From Delftia tsuruhatensis (GTDB taxonomy: Bacteria > Pseudomonadota > Gammaproteobacteria > Burkholderiales > Burkholderiaceae_C), in assembly GCF_903815225.1 (NCBI RefSeq), contig NZ_LR813084.1:2212501-2276500 (forward strand): a stretch of 64,000 bases of DNA, written 5' to 3'. Shown here one piece after another: positions 30,412 to 39,612 of the stretch. The position numbers and the translations under genes are program-made. A model generated the notes under the pieces. The model was not told the origin of the DNA, searched no databases, and saw nothing but the letters and a program-made list of their open reading frames with translations. Numbering within the stretch: position 1 is the first letter of the stretch; each line of letters begins with the position of its first letter.

Positions 30412-32343
30412 ATGATCCACATTACGCTTCCCGATGGTTCGCAACGCGAGTACCCCGGCCCGGTCACCGTGGCCGAGGTGGCCGCATCGATCGGCTCCGG
30501 CCTGGCCAAGGCTGCGCTGGCCGGCAAGGTCGGCACGGGCGACGAGGCCAAGGTGGTGGACACCAGCTACGTTCTCGACAAGGACCAGCCCCTGTCCATC
30601 GTGACGGCCAAGGATGCCGACGGCCTGGAAGTCATCCGCCATTCGACGGCCCACCTGCTGGCCTATGCGGTCAAGGAGCTGTTTCCCGACGCCCAGGTCA
30701 CGATCGGCCCGGTGATCGAGAACGGCTTCTACTACGACTTCTCGTACAAGCGTCCCTTCACGCCCGAGGATCTGGTCGCCATCGAAAAGCGCATGGCCGA
30801 ACTGGCCGCCAAGGACGAGCCCGTGGTGCGCCGCGTGCTGCCGCGCGATGAGGCCGTGGCCTACTTCAAGGGCATCGGCGAGAATTACAAGGCCGAGATC
30901 ATCGCCAGCATCCCCTCGAACGAAGACGTGAGCCTGTACCGCGAGGGCAGCTTCGAGGACCTGTGCCGCGGCCCCCACGTGCCCAGCACGGGCAAGCTCA
31001 GGTTCTTCAAGCTCATGAAGGTGGCGGGCGCCTACTGGCGCGGTGACCATCGCAACGAGATGCTGCAGCGTGTTTACGGCACGGCCTGGGCGACCAAGGA
31101 CGACCTCCAGCAGTACCTGCACATGCTGGAGGAGGCGGAAAAGCGCGACCACCGCAAGCTGGGACGCGAACTGGACCTGTTCCACATCGACGAGCACTCG
31201 CCCGGCACCGTGTTCTGGCATCCCAAGGGCTGGTCGCTGTGGCAGGAGGTCGAGCAGTACATGCGCCGTGTGTACCGCGACAACGGCTACCAGGAGGTCA
31301 AGGGCCCGCAGATCCTGGACAAGACGCTGTGGGAGAAGACCGGCCACTGGGACAAGTACCGTGAGAACATGTTCGTCACGGAATCGGAAAAGCGCGACTA
31401 CGCGCTCAAGCCGATGAACTGTCCCGGCCACATCCTCATCTTCAAGCAGGGCATCAAGAGCTATCGCGACCTGCCGCTGCGCTATGGCGAATTCGGCCAG
31501 TGCCACCGCAACGAGCCCACGGGGGGGCTGCACGGCATCATGCGCGTGCGCGGCTTCACGCAGGATGATGGTCACGTCTTCTGCACGGAAGACCAGATCC
31601 AGCCCGAAGTGCTGGCCTTCACCACGCTGCTGCAAAAGGTCTACAAGGACTTCGGCTTTACCGACATCATCTACAAGGTCGCGACCCGGCCCGAGGCACG
31701 CATCGGCTCCGACGAGATCTGGGACAAGGCCGAGGCCGCGCTGATCAACAGCCTGGAGGCTTCGGGCTGCGAATACGTGATCTCCCCCGGTGACGGTGCG
31801 TTCTATGGCCCCAAGATCGAGTACACGCTCAAAGACGCCATCGGTCGTCAGTGGCAGTGCGGCACGATCCAGGTGGATTTCTCCATGCCCGAGCGTCTCG
31901 ATGCGGAATACGTGGGCGAGGATGGCGAGCGCCATCGTCCCGTGATGCTGCACCGTGCCATCGTCGGCAGCCTGGAGCGCTTCATCGGCATCCTGATCGA
32001 GCAGCACGCCGGTGCCATGCCCCTGTGGCTGGCTCCCGTGCAGGTCGCGGTGCTCAATATCACCGACGCCCAGGCGGACTATGTGCGCGAAGTGGCGCAA
32101 AAGCTGCAAAAAGCATTGCCGAATCAAGGCCTTAGGGTGGTGACTGATCTGCGCAACGAAAAGATTACGTATAAAATACGGGAGCATTCGTTGCAAAAGC
32201 TGCCTTACATCCTCGTCGCCGGCGACAAGGAGAAGGCGGCCGGAGCAGTGGCAGTGCGCGCACGGGGCAACAAGGACCTGGGCGTGATGTCCGTGGACGA
32301 GTTCGTACAGCTCGTCAGCGCCGACATCGCGGCCAAGGCCTGA
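30412..32343 (+). CDS. thrS: Threonyl-tRNA synthetase
   Basis: The 643-residue class II synthetase has an N-terminal TGS domain (residues 1-61, [20 protein letters not shown]), the N2 editing domain with [16 protein letters not shown] and the zinc/editing motif, and a catalytic core including KPMNCPGH (zinc Cys) and [20 protein letters not shown] (motif 2). The C-terminal anticodon-binding domain ([20 protein letters not shown]) is complete. ATG is chosen at the TGS start; frames further up run through the attenuator. It is first in an operon with infC-rpmI-rplT-pheS-pheT-ihfA and is probably controlled by the Thr-codon attenuator. Confidence 0.96.
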   Translation: MIHITLPDGSQREYPGPVTVAEVAASIGSGLAKAALAGKVGTGDEAKVVDTSYVLDKDQPLSIVTAKDADGLEVIRHSTAHLLAYAVKELFPDAQVTIGPVIENGFYYDFSYKRPFTPEDLVAIEKRMAELAAKDEPVVRRVLPRDEAVAYFKGIGENYKAEIIASIPSNEDVSLYREGSFEDLCRGPHVPSTGKLRFFKLMKVAGAYWRGDHRNEMLQRVYGTAWATKDDLQQYLHMLEEAEKRDHRKLGRELDLFHIDEHSPGTVFWHPKGWSLWQEVEQYMRRVYRDNGYQEVKGPQILDKTLWEKTGHWDKYRENMFVTESEKRDYALKPMNCPGHILIFKQGIKSYRDLPLRYGEFGQCHRNEPTGGLHGIMRVRGFTQDDGHVFCTEDQIQPEVLAFTTLLQKVYKDFGFTDIIYKVATRPEARIGSDEIWDKAEAALINSLEASGCEYVISPGDGAFYGPKIEYTLKDAIGRQWQCGTIQVDFSMPERLDAEYVGEDGERHRPVMLHRAIVGSLERFIGILIEQHAGAMPLWLAPVQVAVLNITDAQADYVREVAQKLQKALPNQGLRVVTDLRNEKITYKIREHSLQKLPYILVAGDKEKAAGAVAVRARGNKDLGVMSVDEFVQLVSADIAAKA

Positions 32344-32366
32344 GGGCCCTGATCGCAGGCGTGGAT

Positions 32367-32391
32367 CGCTTGCGTGCGCGGCACGCAAGCG
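32367..32391 (+). other. Perfect hairpin between thrS and infC
   Basis: An 11-bp stem (CGCTTGCGTGC and complement) with loop GCG lies 40 bases before the infC start. It has no T run, so it is not an intrinsic terminator. It may stabilise the mRNA or be a processing or regulatory site. Confidence 0.6.
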
Positions 32392-32431
32392 GCTACGCTG
32401 TTGTAGCAACTAATTTCCAAGGGTGAGAACC

Positions 32432-33040
32432 ATAGCTACTGAATTTCGTGATCGGCGCCACCGTGAAGAGCGCAAGCATCGCCTCAACCGTGAAATCATG
32501 GCGCCTGAAGTGCGTCTGTCTGGCCCTGACAACGAGCCGCTGGGTATCGTCCCCCTGCAGGAAGCCCTGCGCATGGCGGGCGAACTGGACGTGGACCTGG
32601 TGGAAATCGCCGCCACGGCAACCCCGCCTGTCTGCCGCCTGATGGACTACGGCAAGTTCAAGTACCTTGAGCAGAAGAAGGCTGCCGAAGCCAAGGCCAA
32701 GCAGACCGTCATCGAAATCAAGGAAGTGAAATTCCGCCCCGGTACCGACGACGGGGACTACAACATCAAGCTGCGCAACATCCGCCGTTTCCTGGCCGAT
32801 GGCGACAAGTGCAAGATCACGCTGCGTTTCCGCGGCCGTGAAATCACGCACCAGCAGCTGGGTCTGGACCTGCTCAATCGTCTGCGTGACGATCTGGCGG
32901 ACTCCATCCAGGTGGAGCAGTTCCCCAAGCTGGAAGGCCGCCAGATGGTGATGATGATCGCCCCGGCCCGCAAGAAGCCCGCAGCGGGCGGCAAGCCGGC
33001 AGAGGTTTCTGCTGCACCTGCGGCGGCCGATAAGGCATAA
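32432..33040 (+). CDS. infC: Translation initiation factor IF-3, ATA start
   Basis: The 202-residue protein is complete: N-terminal domain (start [20 protein letters not shown] after the initiator), linker [17 protein letters not shown], and C-domain [20 protein letters not shown]. The Ala-Pro-rich tail of about 20 residues is extra. The most conserved beginning, A-T-E-F-R, is preceded by ATA with AAGGGTGAG four bases before it. infC genes use near-cognate start codons (AUU in E. coli) so that IF-3 represses its own translation, and ATA would fit. An in-frame GTG three codons upstream overlaps the ribosome site and is less likely. Confidence 0.88.
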   Translation: MATEFRDRRHREERKHRLNREIMAPEVRLSGPDNEPLGIVPLQEALRMAGELDVDLVEIAATATPPVCRLMDYGKFKYLEQKKAAEAKAKQTVIEIKEVKFRPGTDDGDYNIKLRNIRRFLADGDKCKITLRFRGREITHQQLGLDLLNRLRDDLADSIQVEQFPKLEGRQMVMMIAPARKKPAAGGKPAEVSAAPAAADKA

Positions 33041-33118
33041 TCTCGGTTTCGCCCCTTTGCGGGGGGGTGATGAAATCTGCGCTGCCAGGACGAGTCGATC
33101 TTCCTGGTGGAGCAATGC

Positions 33119-33143
33119 AAGGGACATGGTTGCCATGTCCCTT
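33119..33143 (+). promoter_or_regulatory. Possible L20-responsive leader hairpin before rpmI
   Basis: A perfect 11-bp stem (AAGGGACATGG and complement, loop TTG), followed by GCCGGC...GCCGGC, lies in the 204-base infC-rpmI gap. In E. coli, ribosomal protein L20 represses rpmI-rplT through RNA structure in this same gap. The structure here is suggestive only. Confidence 0.4.
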
Positions 33144-33244
33144 GTTCTTGCCGGCCCTGGTGCCGGCTCAGAAGTGTCTCGGGGCCAGCAAGTGCGCGCA
33201 GTGTTGCGAGCCGCCTCACGAGCACAAACAACAGGAGCATTCAC

Positions 33245-33448
33245 ATGCCCAAAATGAAGACCAAGAGCAGCGCGAAGAAGCGTTTTCGCGTTCGTCCCGG
33301 TGGCACCGTCAAGCGCGGTCAAGCCTTCAAGCGTCACATCCTGACCAAGAAGACCACCAAGAACAAGCGTCACCTGCGTGGTGCAGTGGCTGTGCATGAG
33401 ACCAACATGGGTCACATTGCTCAGATGCTGCCGATGGCTGGCCTGTAA
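33245..33448 (+). CDS. rpmI: Ribosomal protein bL35
   Basis: The 67-residue protein has the family start [15 protein letters not shown] and the motif [20 protein letters not shown]. The basic composition and length are typical of 50S protein L35. It is followed 26 bases later by rplT, as in nearly all bacteria. Its 204-base upstream gap after infC contains hairpins that may be used for L20 feedback. AACAGGAG lies upstream of the ATG. Confidence 0.96.
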   Translation: MPKMKTKSSAKKRFRVRPGGTVKRGQAFKRHILTKKTTKNKRHLRGAVAVHETNMGHIAQMLPMAGL

Positions 33449-33474
33449 TTCACTGACGAACAAGGAGAAAACAC

Positions 33475-33834
33475 ATGCCTCGCGTCAAACGTGGTGTAAC
33501 GGCCCGCGCCCGTCACAAGAAAGTTCTGGCCCTGTCCAAGGGTTTCCGCGGTCGCCGCGGCAATGTCTTCCGCATCGCCAAGCAGGCGGTGATGAAGGCC
33601 GGGCAATATGCCTACCGTGACCGCCGTGCCAAGAAGCGCGTGTTCCGCCGTCTGTGGATCGCCCGTATCAACGCCGCTGCACGTGAACTGGGCCTGACCT
33701 ACAGCCAGTTCGCCAACGGCCTGAAGAAGGCAGCCATCGAGATCGACCGCAAGATGCTGGCCGATATCGCGGTGCACGACAAGGCTGCTTTCAGCAGCAT
33801 CGTTGATCAAGTCAAGGCCAAGCTGGCTGCTTGA
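33475..33834 (+). CDS. rplT: Ribosomal protein bL20
   Basis: The 119-residue protein starts [20 protein letters not shown] and continues with [20 protein letters not shown] and [20 protein letters not shown], all L20 signatures. L20 is an early assembly protein of the 50S subunit and in E. coli represses its own operon. AAGGAG precedes the ATG. A terminator-like hairpin lies between it and pheS. Confidence 0.97.
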   Translation: MPRVKRGVTARARHKKVLALSKGFRGRRGNVFRIAKQAVMKAGQYAYRDRRAKKRVFRRLWIARINAAARELGLTYSQFANGLKKAAIEIDRKMLADIAVHDKAAFSSIVDQVKAKLAA

Positions 33835-33880
33835 GATAACGGTCTGCGGTCATCCTCGTGATGGCTTGCAGCGCAAACAG

Positions 33881-33923
33881 CAAGGGCTAGGGCTTGAAAA
33901 GGCTGCTAGCCCTTGTTTCTTTT
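33881..33923 (+). terminator. Terminator-like hairpin between rplT and pheS
   Basis: A 10-bp stem CAAGGGCTAG / CTAGCCCTTG with a 15-base loop is followed by TTTCTTTT. It should reduce read-through into pheST, as the attenuator does in E. coli, but I find no Phe-rich leader peptide before it. Confidence 0.65.
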
Positions 33924-33944
33924 CACAGTCGATAAAGAGTCGAT

Positions 33945-34997
33945 ATGAACGAGTTGGATTCTCTGGTCGAGAGCGCGCAGCAGCTGTTCGCGCAGGCACA
34001 AACCCCCGCCGATCTGGAAAACGCCAAGGCGCAGTTTCTGGGCAAGTCGGGCAAGGTGACCGAGCTCATGAAGGGCATGGCGCAGCTTTCCGTCGAAGAG
34101 AAGAAATCGCGCGGTGCTGCCATCAACGTGGCAAAGCAGGGGATCGAGGCCGCACTGACGGCACGCCGCAAGGCCCTGGCCGACGCAGAGCTGCAGGCCC
34201 ACCTCAAGGCCGAGGTGCTGGATGTGACGCTGCCGGGCCGTCGCCGCGGGCAGGGCGGTCTGCATCCCGTATCGCTGACGCTGGAGCGCATCGAAGGCAT
34301 CTTCGGCTCCATGGGCTTCGATGTGGCCGAAGGCCCCGAGATCGAGTCCGACTGGTTCAATTTCACGGCGCTGAACACGCCGGAGGACCACCCCGCCCGC
34401 TCCATGCACGACACCTTCTATGTGGAAGGCGGCACGCAGCAGGCCCCCAATCTGCTGCGCACGCACACCAGCCCGATGCAGGTGCGCCATGCCGTGCAGC
34501 ATGTCAAGAAATACCGTGAGCGCCTCGATGCCGGCCAGGACATGCCCGAGATCCGCGTGATCGCGCCGGGCCGTACCTACCGCGTGGACAGCGATGCCAC
34601 CCACTCCCCGATGTTCCACCAGTGCGAAGGCCTGTGGATCGGCGAGAACGTCAGCTTCAAGGACCTGAAGGTCGTCTTCACGGATTTCTGCAAGACCTTC
34701 TTCGAGAGCGACGACCTGGTGCTGCGCTTTCGCCCCAGCTTCTTCCCCTTCACCGAGCCCAGCGCCGAGATCGACATCCAGTTCCAGAGCGGCCCGCTGG
34801 CCGGCCGCTGGCTGGAAGTGGCCGGTTCGGGCCAGGTGCACCCCAACGTGGTGCGCAACATGGGTCTGGATCCTGAAAAGTACATCGGCTTCGCCTTTGG
34901 CATGGGCCCCGACCGCCTGACCATGCTGCGCTACGGCGTCAATGACCTGCGCCTGTTCTTCGACGGCGACATCCGCTTTCTGTCGCAATTCCGTTGA
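33945..34997 (+). CDS. pheS: Phenylalanyl-tRNA synthetase alpha subunit
   Basis: The 350-residue protein has the N-terminal coiled coil (about 1-85) and the class II catalytic domain. [20 protein letters not shown] and [15 protein letters not shown] carry motif 2 and substrate-binding residues, and [17 protein letters not shown] is motif 3. It forms the alpha2-beta2 enzyme with PheT. It lies 75 bases before pheT in the same operon. Length is normal. Confidence 0.96.
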   Translation: MNELDSLVESAQQLFAQAQTPADLENAKAQFLGKSGKVTELMKGMAQLSVEEKKSRGAAINVAKQGIEAALTARRKALADAELQAHLKAEVLDVTLPGRRRGQGGLHPVSLTLERIEGIFGSMGFDVAEGPEIESDWFNFTALNTPEDHPARSMHDTFYVEGGTQQAPNLLRTHTSPMQVRHAVQHVKKYRERLDAGQDMPEIRVIAPGRTYRVDSDATHSPMFHQCEGLWIGENVSFKDLKVVFTDFCKTFFESDDLVLRFRPSFFPFTEPSAEIDIQFQSGPLAGRWLEVAGSGQVHPNVVRNMGLDPEKYIGFAFGMGPDRLTMLRYGVNDLRLFFDGDIRFLSQFR

Positions 34998-35072
34998 TCC
35001 GGCTGCAAGCCTTCGCCAAAGGGTCCGCCGGCGCCACGGCGCGCGGACCGAACCAACGCCAAAGAGTCTGAT

Positions 35073-37520
35073 ATGCAATTTCCCGAATCCTGGCTGCGCG
35101 AGTTCTGCAATCCGCCGCTGACCACCCAAGAGCTGGCCGACACCCTGACCATGGCCGGTCTGGAGGTGGAGGAACTGGAGCCCGTGGCACCGCCGTTCAC
35201 CAAGATCGTCGTCGGCGAGATCAAGGCCGCCCAGCAGCATCCCGATGCCGACCGCCTGCGTGTCTGCCAGGTCGACGTCGGTGGCCCCGAGCTGCTGACC
35301 ATCGTCTGCGGCGCGCCCAACGCGCGCGTGGGCATCCGCGTGCCCTGCGCCATGGTGGGGGCCGAGCTGCCTCCCGGTGAGGACGGCAAGCCTTTCCTGA
35401 TCAAGGTCGGCAAGCTGCGCGGGGTGGAGAGCTTCGGCATGCTGTGCTCGGCACGCGAGCTCAAGCTGTCCGAGGACCACGGCGGCCTGATGGAGCTGCC
35501 GCCGGACGCGCCCCTGGGTCGGAACATCCGCGAGTACCTGAACCTGGACGACACGCTGTTCACGCTCAAGCTCACGCCCAACCTGGCGCATTGCCTGAGC
35601 GTCTATGGCGTGGCACGCGAATTGGCTGCGCTGACCGGCGCGCCGCTCAAGCCCCAGTCGTTCACGCCTGTCGCCGTGGGCGTGCAGGACAGGCTGGCCG
35701 TGAGGATCGAGGCGCCCGACCTGTGCGGCCGCTTTTCGGGCCGCGTGGTGCGCAACGTCAACACCCAGGCGAAAACGCCGCAGTGGATGGTCGATCGCCT
35801 GGCGCGCTGCGGCCAGCGCAGCGTGGCGCCGCTGGTGGACATCTCCAACTATGTGATGTTCGAGCTGGGCCGTCCCTCCCACATCTTCGATCTGGACAAG
35901 ATCCACGGCGGCCTGCAGGTGCGCTGGGGTAAGGAAGGCGAGCAGCTCAAGCTGCTCAACGGCAACACCGTCACCGTGGATGGACAGGTGGGCGTGATCG
36001 CCGATGACCGCGAAGTCGAGTCGCTGGCCGGCATCATGGGCGGCGATGCCACTGCCGTGTCCGACGACACGCGCCACATCTACATCGAGGCCGCGTTCTG
36101 GTGGCCCAAGTCCATCGCCGGCCGTTCGCGCCGCTTCAATTTCTCCACCGATGCGGGCCACCGCTTCGAGCGCGGCGTGGATCCCGAGCTCACGGTCGAG
36201 CACATCGAACGCATCACCGAGCTGGTGCTGCAGATCTGCGGCACCTCCGAGACCGTCTGCGGTCCCGTCGACGACCAGAAGGCCGACATGCCCGTGGCCA
36301 GGCCCGTCACGCTGCGCGTCGCGCGCGCAGCCAAGGTCATCGGCATGCCGCTGACGCAGCAGCAATGCCATGACGCGCTGGCCGGCCTGGGCCTGCCGGT
36401 GGAGCCGGGCGACGGCGTGCTGACCGTCACGCCGCCGAGCTTCCGCTTCGACCTGAACATCGAGGAAGACCTGATCGAGGAAGTGGCGCGCATGGTGGGC
36501 TATGAAAAGCTGCCCACCACCAAGCCGCTGGCGCCCATCGCGCCCAAGCTGCGCGCGGAGAATCGCCGCAGCCAGTTCGCCGTGCGCCGTGCGCTGGCCG
36601 ATCTGGGTTACCAGGAAACCATCAACTTCAGCTTCGTGGAAGCCGCATGGGAGAAGGACCTGGCCGGCAACGCGGATCCGATTCAGCTGCTCAATCCGAT
36701 TGCCAGCCAGCTCAGCGTCATGCGCTCCAGCCTCATCGGCTCGCTGATGCAGGTGCTCAAGTTCAATGCCGACCGCAAGGCCGAGCGCGTGCGCGTGTTC
36801 GAGCTGGGCCGTGTCTTCCTGAAGGACGAAAGCGTCGTGGACAGTGACACCACGGTCAAGGGCTTTCGCCAGCCCATGCGCGTGGCGGGCCTGGCCTGGG
36901 GTGCTGCCGAGCAACTGCAATGGGGCCGCGGCGAGGCCCGCGTCGACTTCTACGACGTCAAGGGCGATGTCGAGGCGCTGCTGGCGCCGCGCAAGCCCGT
37001 GTTCGAACCGGCCGAGCATCCGGCCATGCACCCGGGCCGCTGCGCGCGCGTGCTGCTCGATGGCCAGTCCATCGGCTTCATCGGCGAGCTGCATCCCCAG
37101 TGGCGCCAGCAATGGGACCTGGCCCAGGCGCCCGTGCTGTTCGAGCTGGAACTGGACGCCGTGCTGGCACGCGAAGTGCCGGTGTTCAAGCCTGTGGCCA
37201 AGCACCAGGCCGTGGAGCGTGACATCGCCGTGGTCGTGAACGAGAAAACCACGCATGCCCAACTGATGCAGGCCATCGAGGCGGCCCGGATCGGCGGTCT
37301 GCTGCGCTCCGCCGTGCTGTTCGATGTCTTCCGCCCCAAGGCGCTCAAGGCTGGAGAAACCGCAGCGCCCGGTGCGCTGGCCCAGGACGAAAAGAGCCTG
37401 GCCGTGCGCCTGACGCTGGGCAGCGACGACAGCTCGCTGACCGATGTGCAGATCGAGCAGGCCGTGCAGGCCGTGATCGAGCAGTTGACGCAGCGCCTGG
37501 GCGCACGCCTGCGCGCATGA
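35073..37520 (+). CDS. pheT: Phenylalanyl-tRNA synthetase beta subunit
   Basis: The 815-residue protein has the standard domains: EMAP-like tRNA-binding domain (about 40-150, PFTKIVVGEIKAAQQHPDAD), B3/B4 editing domain (about 210-390, with SRRFNFSTDAGHRFERGVDP), B5 helix (about 400-475), and a core related to the catalytic domain (about 490-690). The C-terminal anticodon-binding ferredoxin-like domain begins at about 720 (PVAKHQAVERDIAVVVNE). It contributes editing of mischarged Tyr-tRNA. It runs into ihfA after a 33-base gap. Confidence 0.96.
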   Translation: MQFPESWLREFCNPPLTTQELADTLTMAGLEVEELEPVAPPFTKIVVGEIKAAQQHPDADRLRVCQVDVGGPELLTIVCGAPNARVGIRVPCAMVGAELPPGEDGKPFLIKVGKLRGVESFGMLCSARELKLSEDHGGLMELPPDAPLGRNIREYLNLDDTLFTLKLTPNLAHCLSVYGVARELAALTGAPLKPQSFTPVAVGVQDRLAVRIEAPDLCGRFSGRVVRNVNTQAKTPQWMVDRLARCGQRSVAPLVDISNYVMFELGRPSHIFDLDKIHGGLQVRWGKEGEQLKLLNGNTVTVDGQVGVIADDREVESLAGIMGGDATAVSDDTRHIYIEAAFWWPKSIAGRSRRFNFSTDAGHRFERGVDPELTVEHIERITELVLQICGTSETVCGPVDDQKADMPVARPVTLRVARAAKVIGMPLTQQQCHDALAGLGLPVEPGDGVLTVTPPSFRFDLNIEEDLIEEVARMVGYEKLPTTKPLAPIAPKLRAENRRSQFAVRRALADLGYQETINFSFVEAAWEKDLAGNADPIQLLNPIASQLSVMRSSLIGSLMQVLKFNADRKAERVRVFELGRVFLKDESVVDSDTTVKGFRQPMRVAGLAWGAAEQLQWGRGEARVDFYDVKGDVEALLAPRKPVFEPAEHPAMHPGRCARVLLDGQSIGFIGELHPQWRQQWDLAQAPVLFELELDAVLAREVPVFKPVAKHQAVERDIAVVVNEKTTHAQLMQAIEAARIGGLLRSAVLFDVFRPKALKAGETAAPGALAQDEKSLAVRLTLGSDDSSLTDVQIEQAVQAVIEQLTQRLGARLRA

Positions 37521-37553
37521 TGGAAGGACCGTGCCGTGAAAGGAGATCCTGTG

Positions 37554-37886
37554 ATGGAACTGACGGTGGAAAGTCTTGATTCGCCCGCGCTCACCAAGGC
37601 GCAACTGGCCGATCTGCTGTTCGACGAGATCGGCCTGAACAAGCGCGAGTCCAAGGAGATGGTGGATGCCTTCTTCGAACTGATCTCGCAAAGCCTGGTC
37701 GAGGGCGAGGATGTGAAGCTGTCGGGTTTCGGCAATTTCCAGATCCGCACCAAGGCGCCCCGCCCGGGGCGCAATCCGCGCACGGGGGAGGCGATTCCCA
37801 TCGAGGCACGCCGTGTTGTCACCTTCCATGCCAGCAGCAAGCTCAAGGAGCAGATCCAGGAAGGGACGGCGGGTCCGCAGGCCTGA
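37554..37886 (+). CDS. ihfA: Integration host factor alpha subunit
   Basis: The 110-residue protein is an HU/IHF-family DNA-bending protein. [20 protein letters not shown] forms the N-terminal helices, and [20 protein letters not shown] is followed by the DNA-intercalating arm [28 protein letters not shown] lies eight bases before the chosen ATG; a GTG one codon earlier and another six codons earlier are possible. Location after pheT is the standard place for ihfA in proteobacteria. It acts with IhfB in the nucleoid. Confidence 0.94.
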   Translation: MELTVESLDSPALTKAQLADLLFDEIGLNKRESKEMVDAFFELISQSLVEGEDVKLSGFGNFQIRTKAPRPGRNPRTGEAIPIEARRVVTFHASSKLKEQIQEGTAGPQA

Positions 37887-38054
37887 GCCGGGTCCGGCGC
37901 AGCTGTCACCAGCCTGTCTGCCTTGCCGCGGATGGGCTGTTTTTACGACAGGGCACTGGCCTGACGGCGGGCTGTGCAGTAGGCTCGGCCTTCTCCCTGG
38001 ATCGGCGGCCACGTGCCGCAGGCGCCGCCTGTCCTGACCTCATCCGCATTTGCC

Positions 38055-38465
38055 ATGGCTTCACCTTTGCCCCAGATTCCCGCCAAGCGCTACTTCACCA
38101 TCGGTGAGGTGGCGGATCTGTGCGACGTCAAGCCGCACGTGCTGCGCTACTGGGAGCAGGAATTCACGCAGCTGCGGCCCATGAAGCGCCGGGGCAACCG
38201 CCGCTATTACCAGCACCACGAAGTGCTGATGATCCGGCGCATACGGGAGCTGCTCTATGAACAGGGCTTCACCATCAACGGTGCGCGCAACCGGCTGCGC
38301 GAGACGTCGGCGGCGGTGGCAGTGCCTGCGCTGCAGGCGGGTGCCGTGGCGGTGGAGCCTGCCATGCCGTCGCTGCTGGCGGGCGATGGCGCAGCCTGTG
38401 CCACGCTGGGTCCTGAAGCCGTTCGTGAAGAGCTTTTGCAGATTCGTTCGCTGCTTTCTATTTGA
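38055..38465 (+). CDS. MerR-family transcriptional regulator
   Basis: The 136-residue protein has a MerR winged HTH (about residues 10-80: KRYFTIGEVADLCDVKPHVL, then RYWEQEFTQLRPMKRRGNRR) and a short C-terminal helical part without metal-binding Cys. This is the regulator routinely found between ihfA and tRNA-Pro in betaproteobacteria. Its target is unknown. I chose MASPLPQ over an in-frame GTG 14 codons upstream because the HTH follows closely. Confidence 0.9.
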   Translation: MASPLPQIPAKRYFTIGEVADLCDVKPHVLRYWEQEFTQLRPMKRRGNRRYYQHHEVLMIRRIRELLYEQGFTINGARNRLRETSAAVAVPALQAGAVAVEPAMPSLLAGDGAACATLGPEAVREELLQIRSLLSI

Positions 38466-38495
38466 GAGCAGAAAACTGTATATAATCTAAGTCTT

Positions 38496-38572
38496 CGGCG
38501 TGTAGCGCAGCCTGGTAGCGCACTTGCATGGGGTGCAAGGGGTCGCGAGTTCGAATCCCGCCACGCCGACCA
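38496..38572 (+). tRNA. tRNA-Pro (anticodon GGG)
   Basis: The 77-base cloverleaf has acceptor stem CGGCGTG / CACGCCG, the anticodon loop ATGGGGT with GGG in the centre, the TTCGAAT T-loop, and an encoded ACCA 3' end. A TATAAT -10 lies nine bases upstream. It is identical to the copy at 46504. Confidence 0.97.
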
Positions 38573-38581
38573 CGATAGACG

Positions 38582-38615
38582 ACGGACCACAGCTTCTGGC
38601 TGTGGTCCGTTTTTC
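38582..38615 (+). terminator. Intrinsic terminator after tRNA-Pro
   Basis: A 12-bp stem ACGGACCACAGC / GCTGTGGTCCGT with a 5-base loop is followed by TTTTTC. Confidence 0.88.
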
Positions 38616-38636
38616 TTTGTCCTGGCAGCAGCCGCG

Positions 38637-39581
38637 TCAGTCCTTGTGCCTCAACAGTGCGCCGAAGCGATCGATGCTGCGCGTGATGATGGCCTGCGCA
38701 CCGGGCGACCAGCGGCCCATGTCGAAGAAGCCATGGATCATCCCGGGCCCCTCGATCAGTTCGGCATGGCTGCCCGCTGCGCGCAGTGCCTCGGCGTAGG
38801 CCGCTCCCTGGTCGCGCAGCGGATCGAACTCGGCGGTCACGACCACGGCCGGGGGCAGGTTCGCCAGGCTTGGGGATTGCAGCGGCGCCAGGCGCGGATC
38901 CATCGGGTCCGCCCAGGTGCCCGCGTAATGGTTGTAGAACCAGGCCATGGTCTCGGCTTCGAGGAAGTAGCCCGTGGCGTTCTGCTCGGCGCTGGGATAT
39001 GTGGCGGCCGCGTGGTCCACCGCAGGATAGATCAGGAACTGCGCGGCCAGCGGTGTGTCCGTGTCGCGCAGCTGTTGCGCCACCACGGCGCAGAAGTTGC
39101 CTCCCGCGCTGTCGCCCGCCACGGCCACGGTGGCGGTGCCTCCCAGCTCATGGGAATGGGCTGCGATCCACCGCGTGGCGGCCACGGCGTCTTCGATGCC
39201 TGCCGGAAAGGGGTGTTCGGGTGCGAGGCGGTAGTCCACGGACACCACCACGACCTGCGCGCCGCGGCAGATCTCGCGGCACATGTTGTCGTGCGTGTCC
39301 AGGCTGCCGAGGACGTAGCCGCCCCCGTGGAAGTAGGCCACGGTGGGCAAGGGGCCCGCGCCTTCGGGCCGGTAGATGCGCGCCGGGACAGGACCCTGCG
39401 CGCCGGGCACGGTGGTGTCCTGCACGCTGGCAACGGCGATGCGCTGCCCGGGCGCCAGCGAGCCTGCGGTCAGCGCCAGATAGCCTGCACGCCCTTCTTC
39501 GGGAGTGCCATCTGCGGTGGGCTTATGGTTGGCGGCGGCCAGCATTTGCAGCACGCCGGCGAGATGCGGGTCCAGAGGCAT
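38637..39581 (-). CDS. Alpha/beta hydrolase (HSL-type esterase)
   Basis: The 314-residue protein is a hormone-sensitive-lipase-type esterase. The oxyanion motif HGGGYVLGS and the nucleophile elbow GDSAGGN are present, with Asp in AEFDPLRDQGA and His in PGMIHGFFDM completing the triad. It lies 31 bases downstream of a Baeyer-Villiger monooxygenase on the same strand. A monooxygenase that makes an ester or lactone followed by an esterase that cleaves it is a sensible pair. GAGGAGA precedes the ATG. Substrate unknown. Confidence 0.88.
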   Translation of the reverse strand: MPLDPHLAGVLQMLAAANHKPTADGTPEEGRAGYLALTAGSLAPGQRIAVASVQDTTVPGAQGPVPARIYRPEGAGPLPTVAYFHGGGYVLGSLDTHDNMCREICRGAQVVVVSVDYRLAPEHPFPAGIEDAVAATRWIAAHSHELGGTATVAVAGDSAGGNFCAVVAQQLRDTDTPLAAQFLIYPAVDHAAATYPSAEQNATGYFLEAETMAWFYNHYAGTWADPMDPRLAPLQSPSLANLPPAVVVTAEFDPLRDQGAAYAEALRAAGSHAELIEGPGMIHGFFDMGRWSPGAQAIITRSIDRFGALLRHKD

Positions 39582-39612
39582 GGGTGAAGTCTCCTGAGGG
39601 GGATGAAGGGGG

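Noticed and set aside
30265-32409. A 714-codon minus-strand frame opposite thrS
   Set aside because: Antisense shadow; it also crosses the attenuator hairpins.
33841-33890. Short frame before pheS as a Phe leader peptide
   Set aside because: It reads MACSANSKG and has no Phe codons, so the E. coli type of pheST attenuation is not supported.
33906-38012. A 1,368-codon open frame on the minus strand across pheS, pheT and ihfA
   Set aside because: It is a shadow of high-GC coding DNA: the plus-strand genes have full family motifs, and the antisense product is His/Gln/Leu/Ala-rich without domains.
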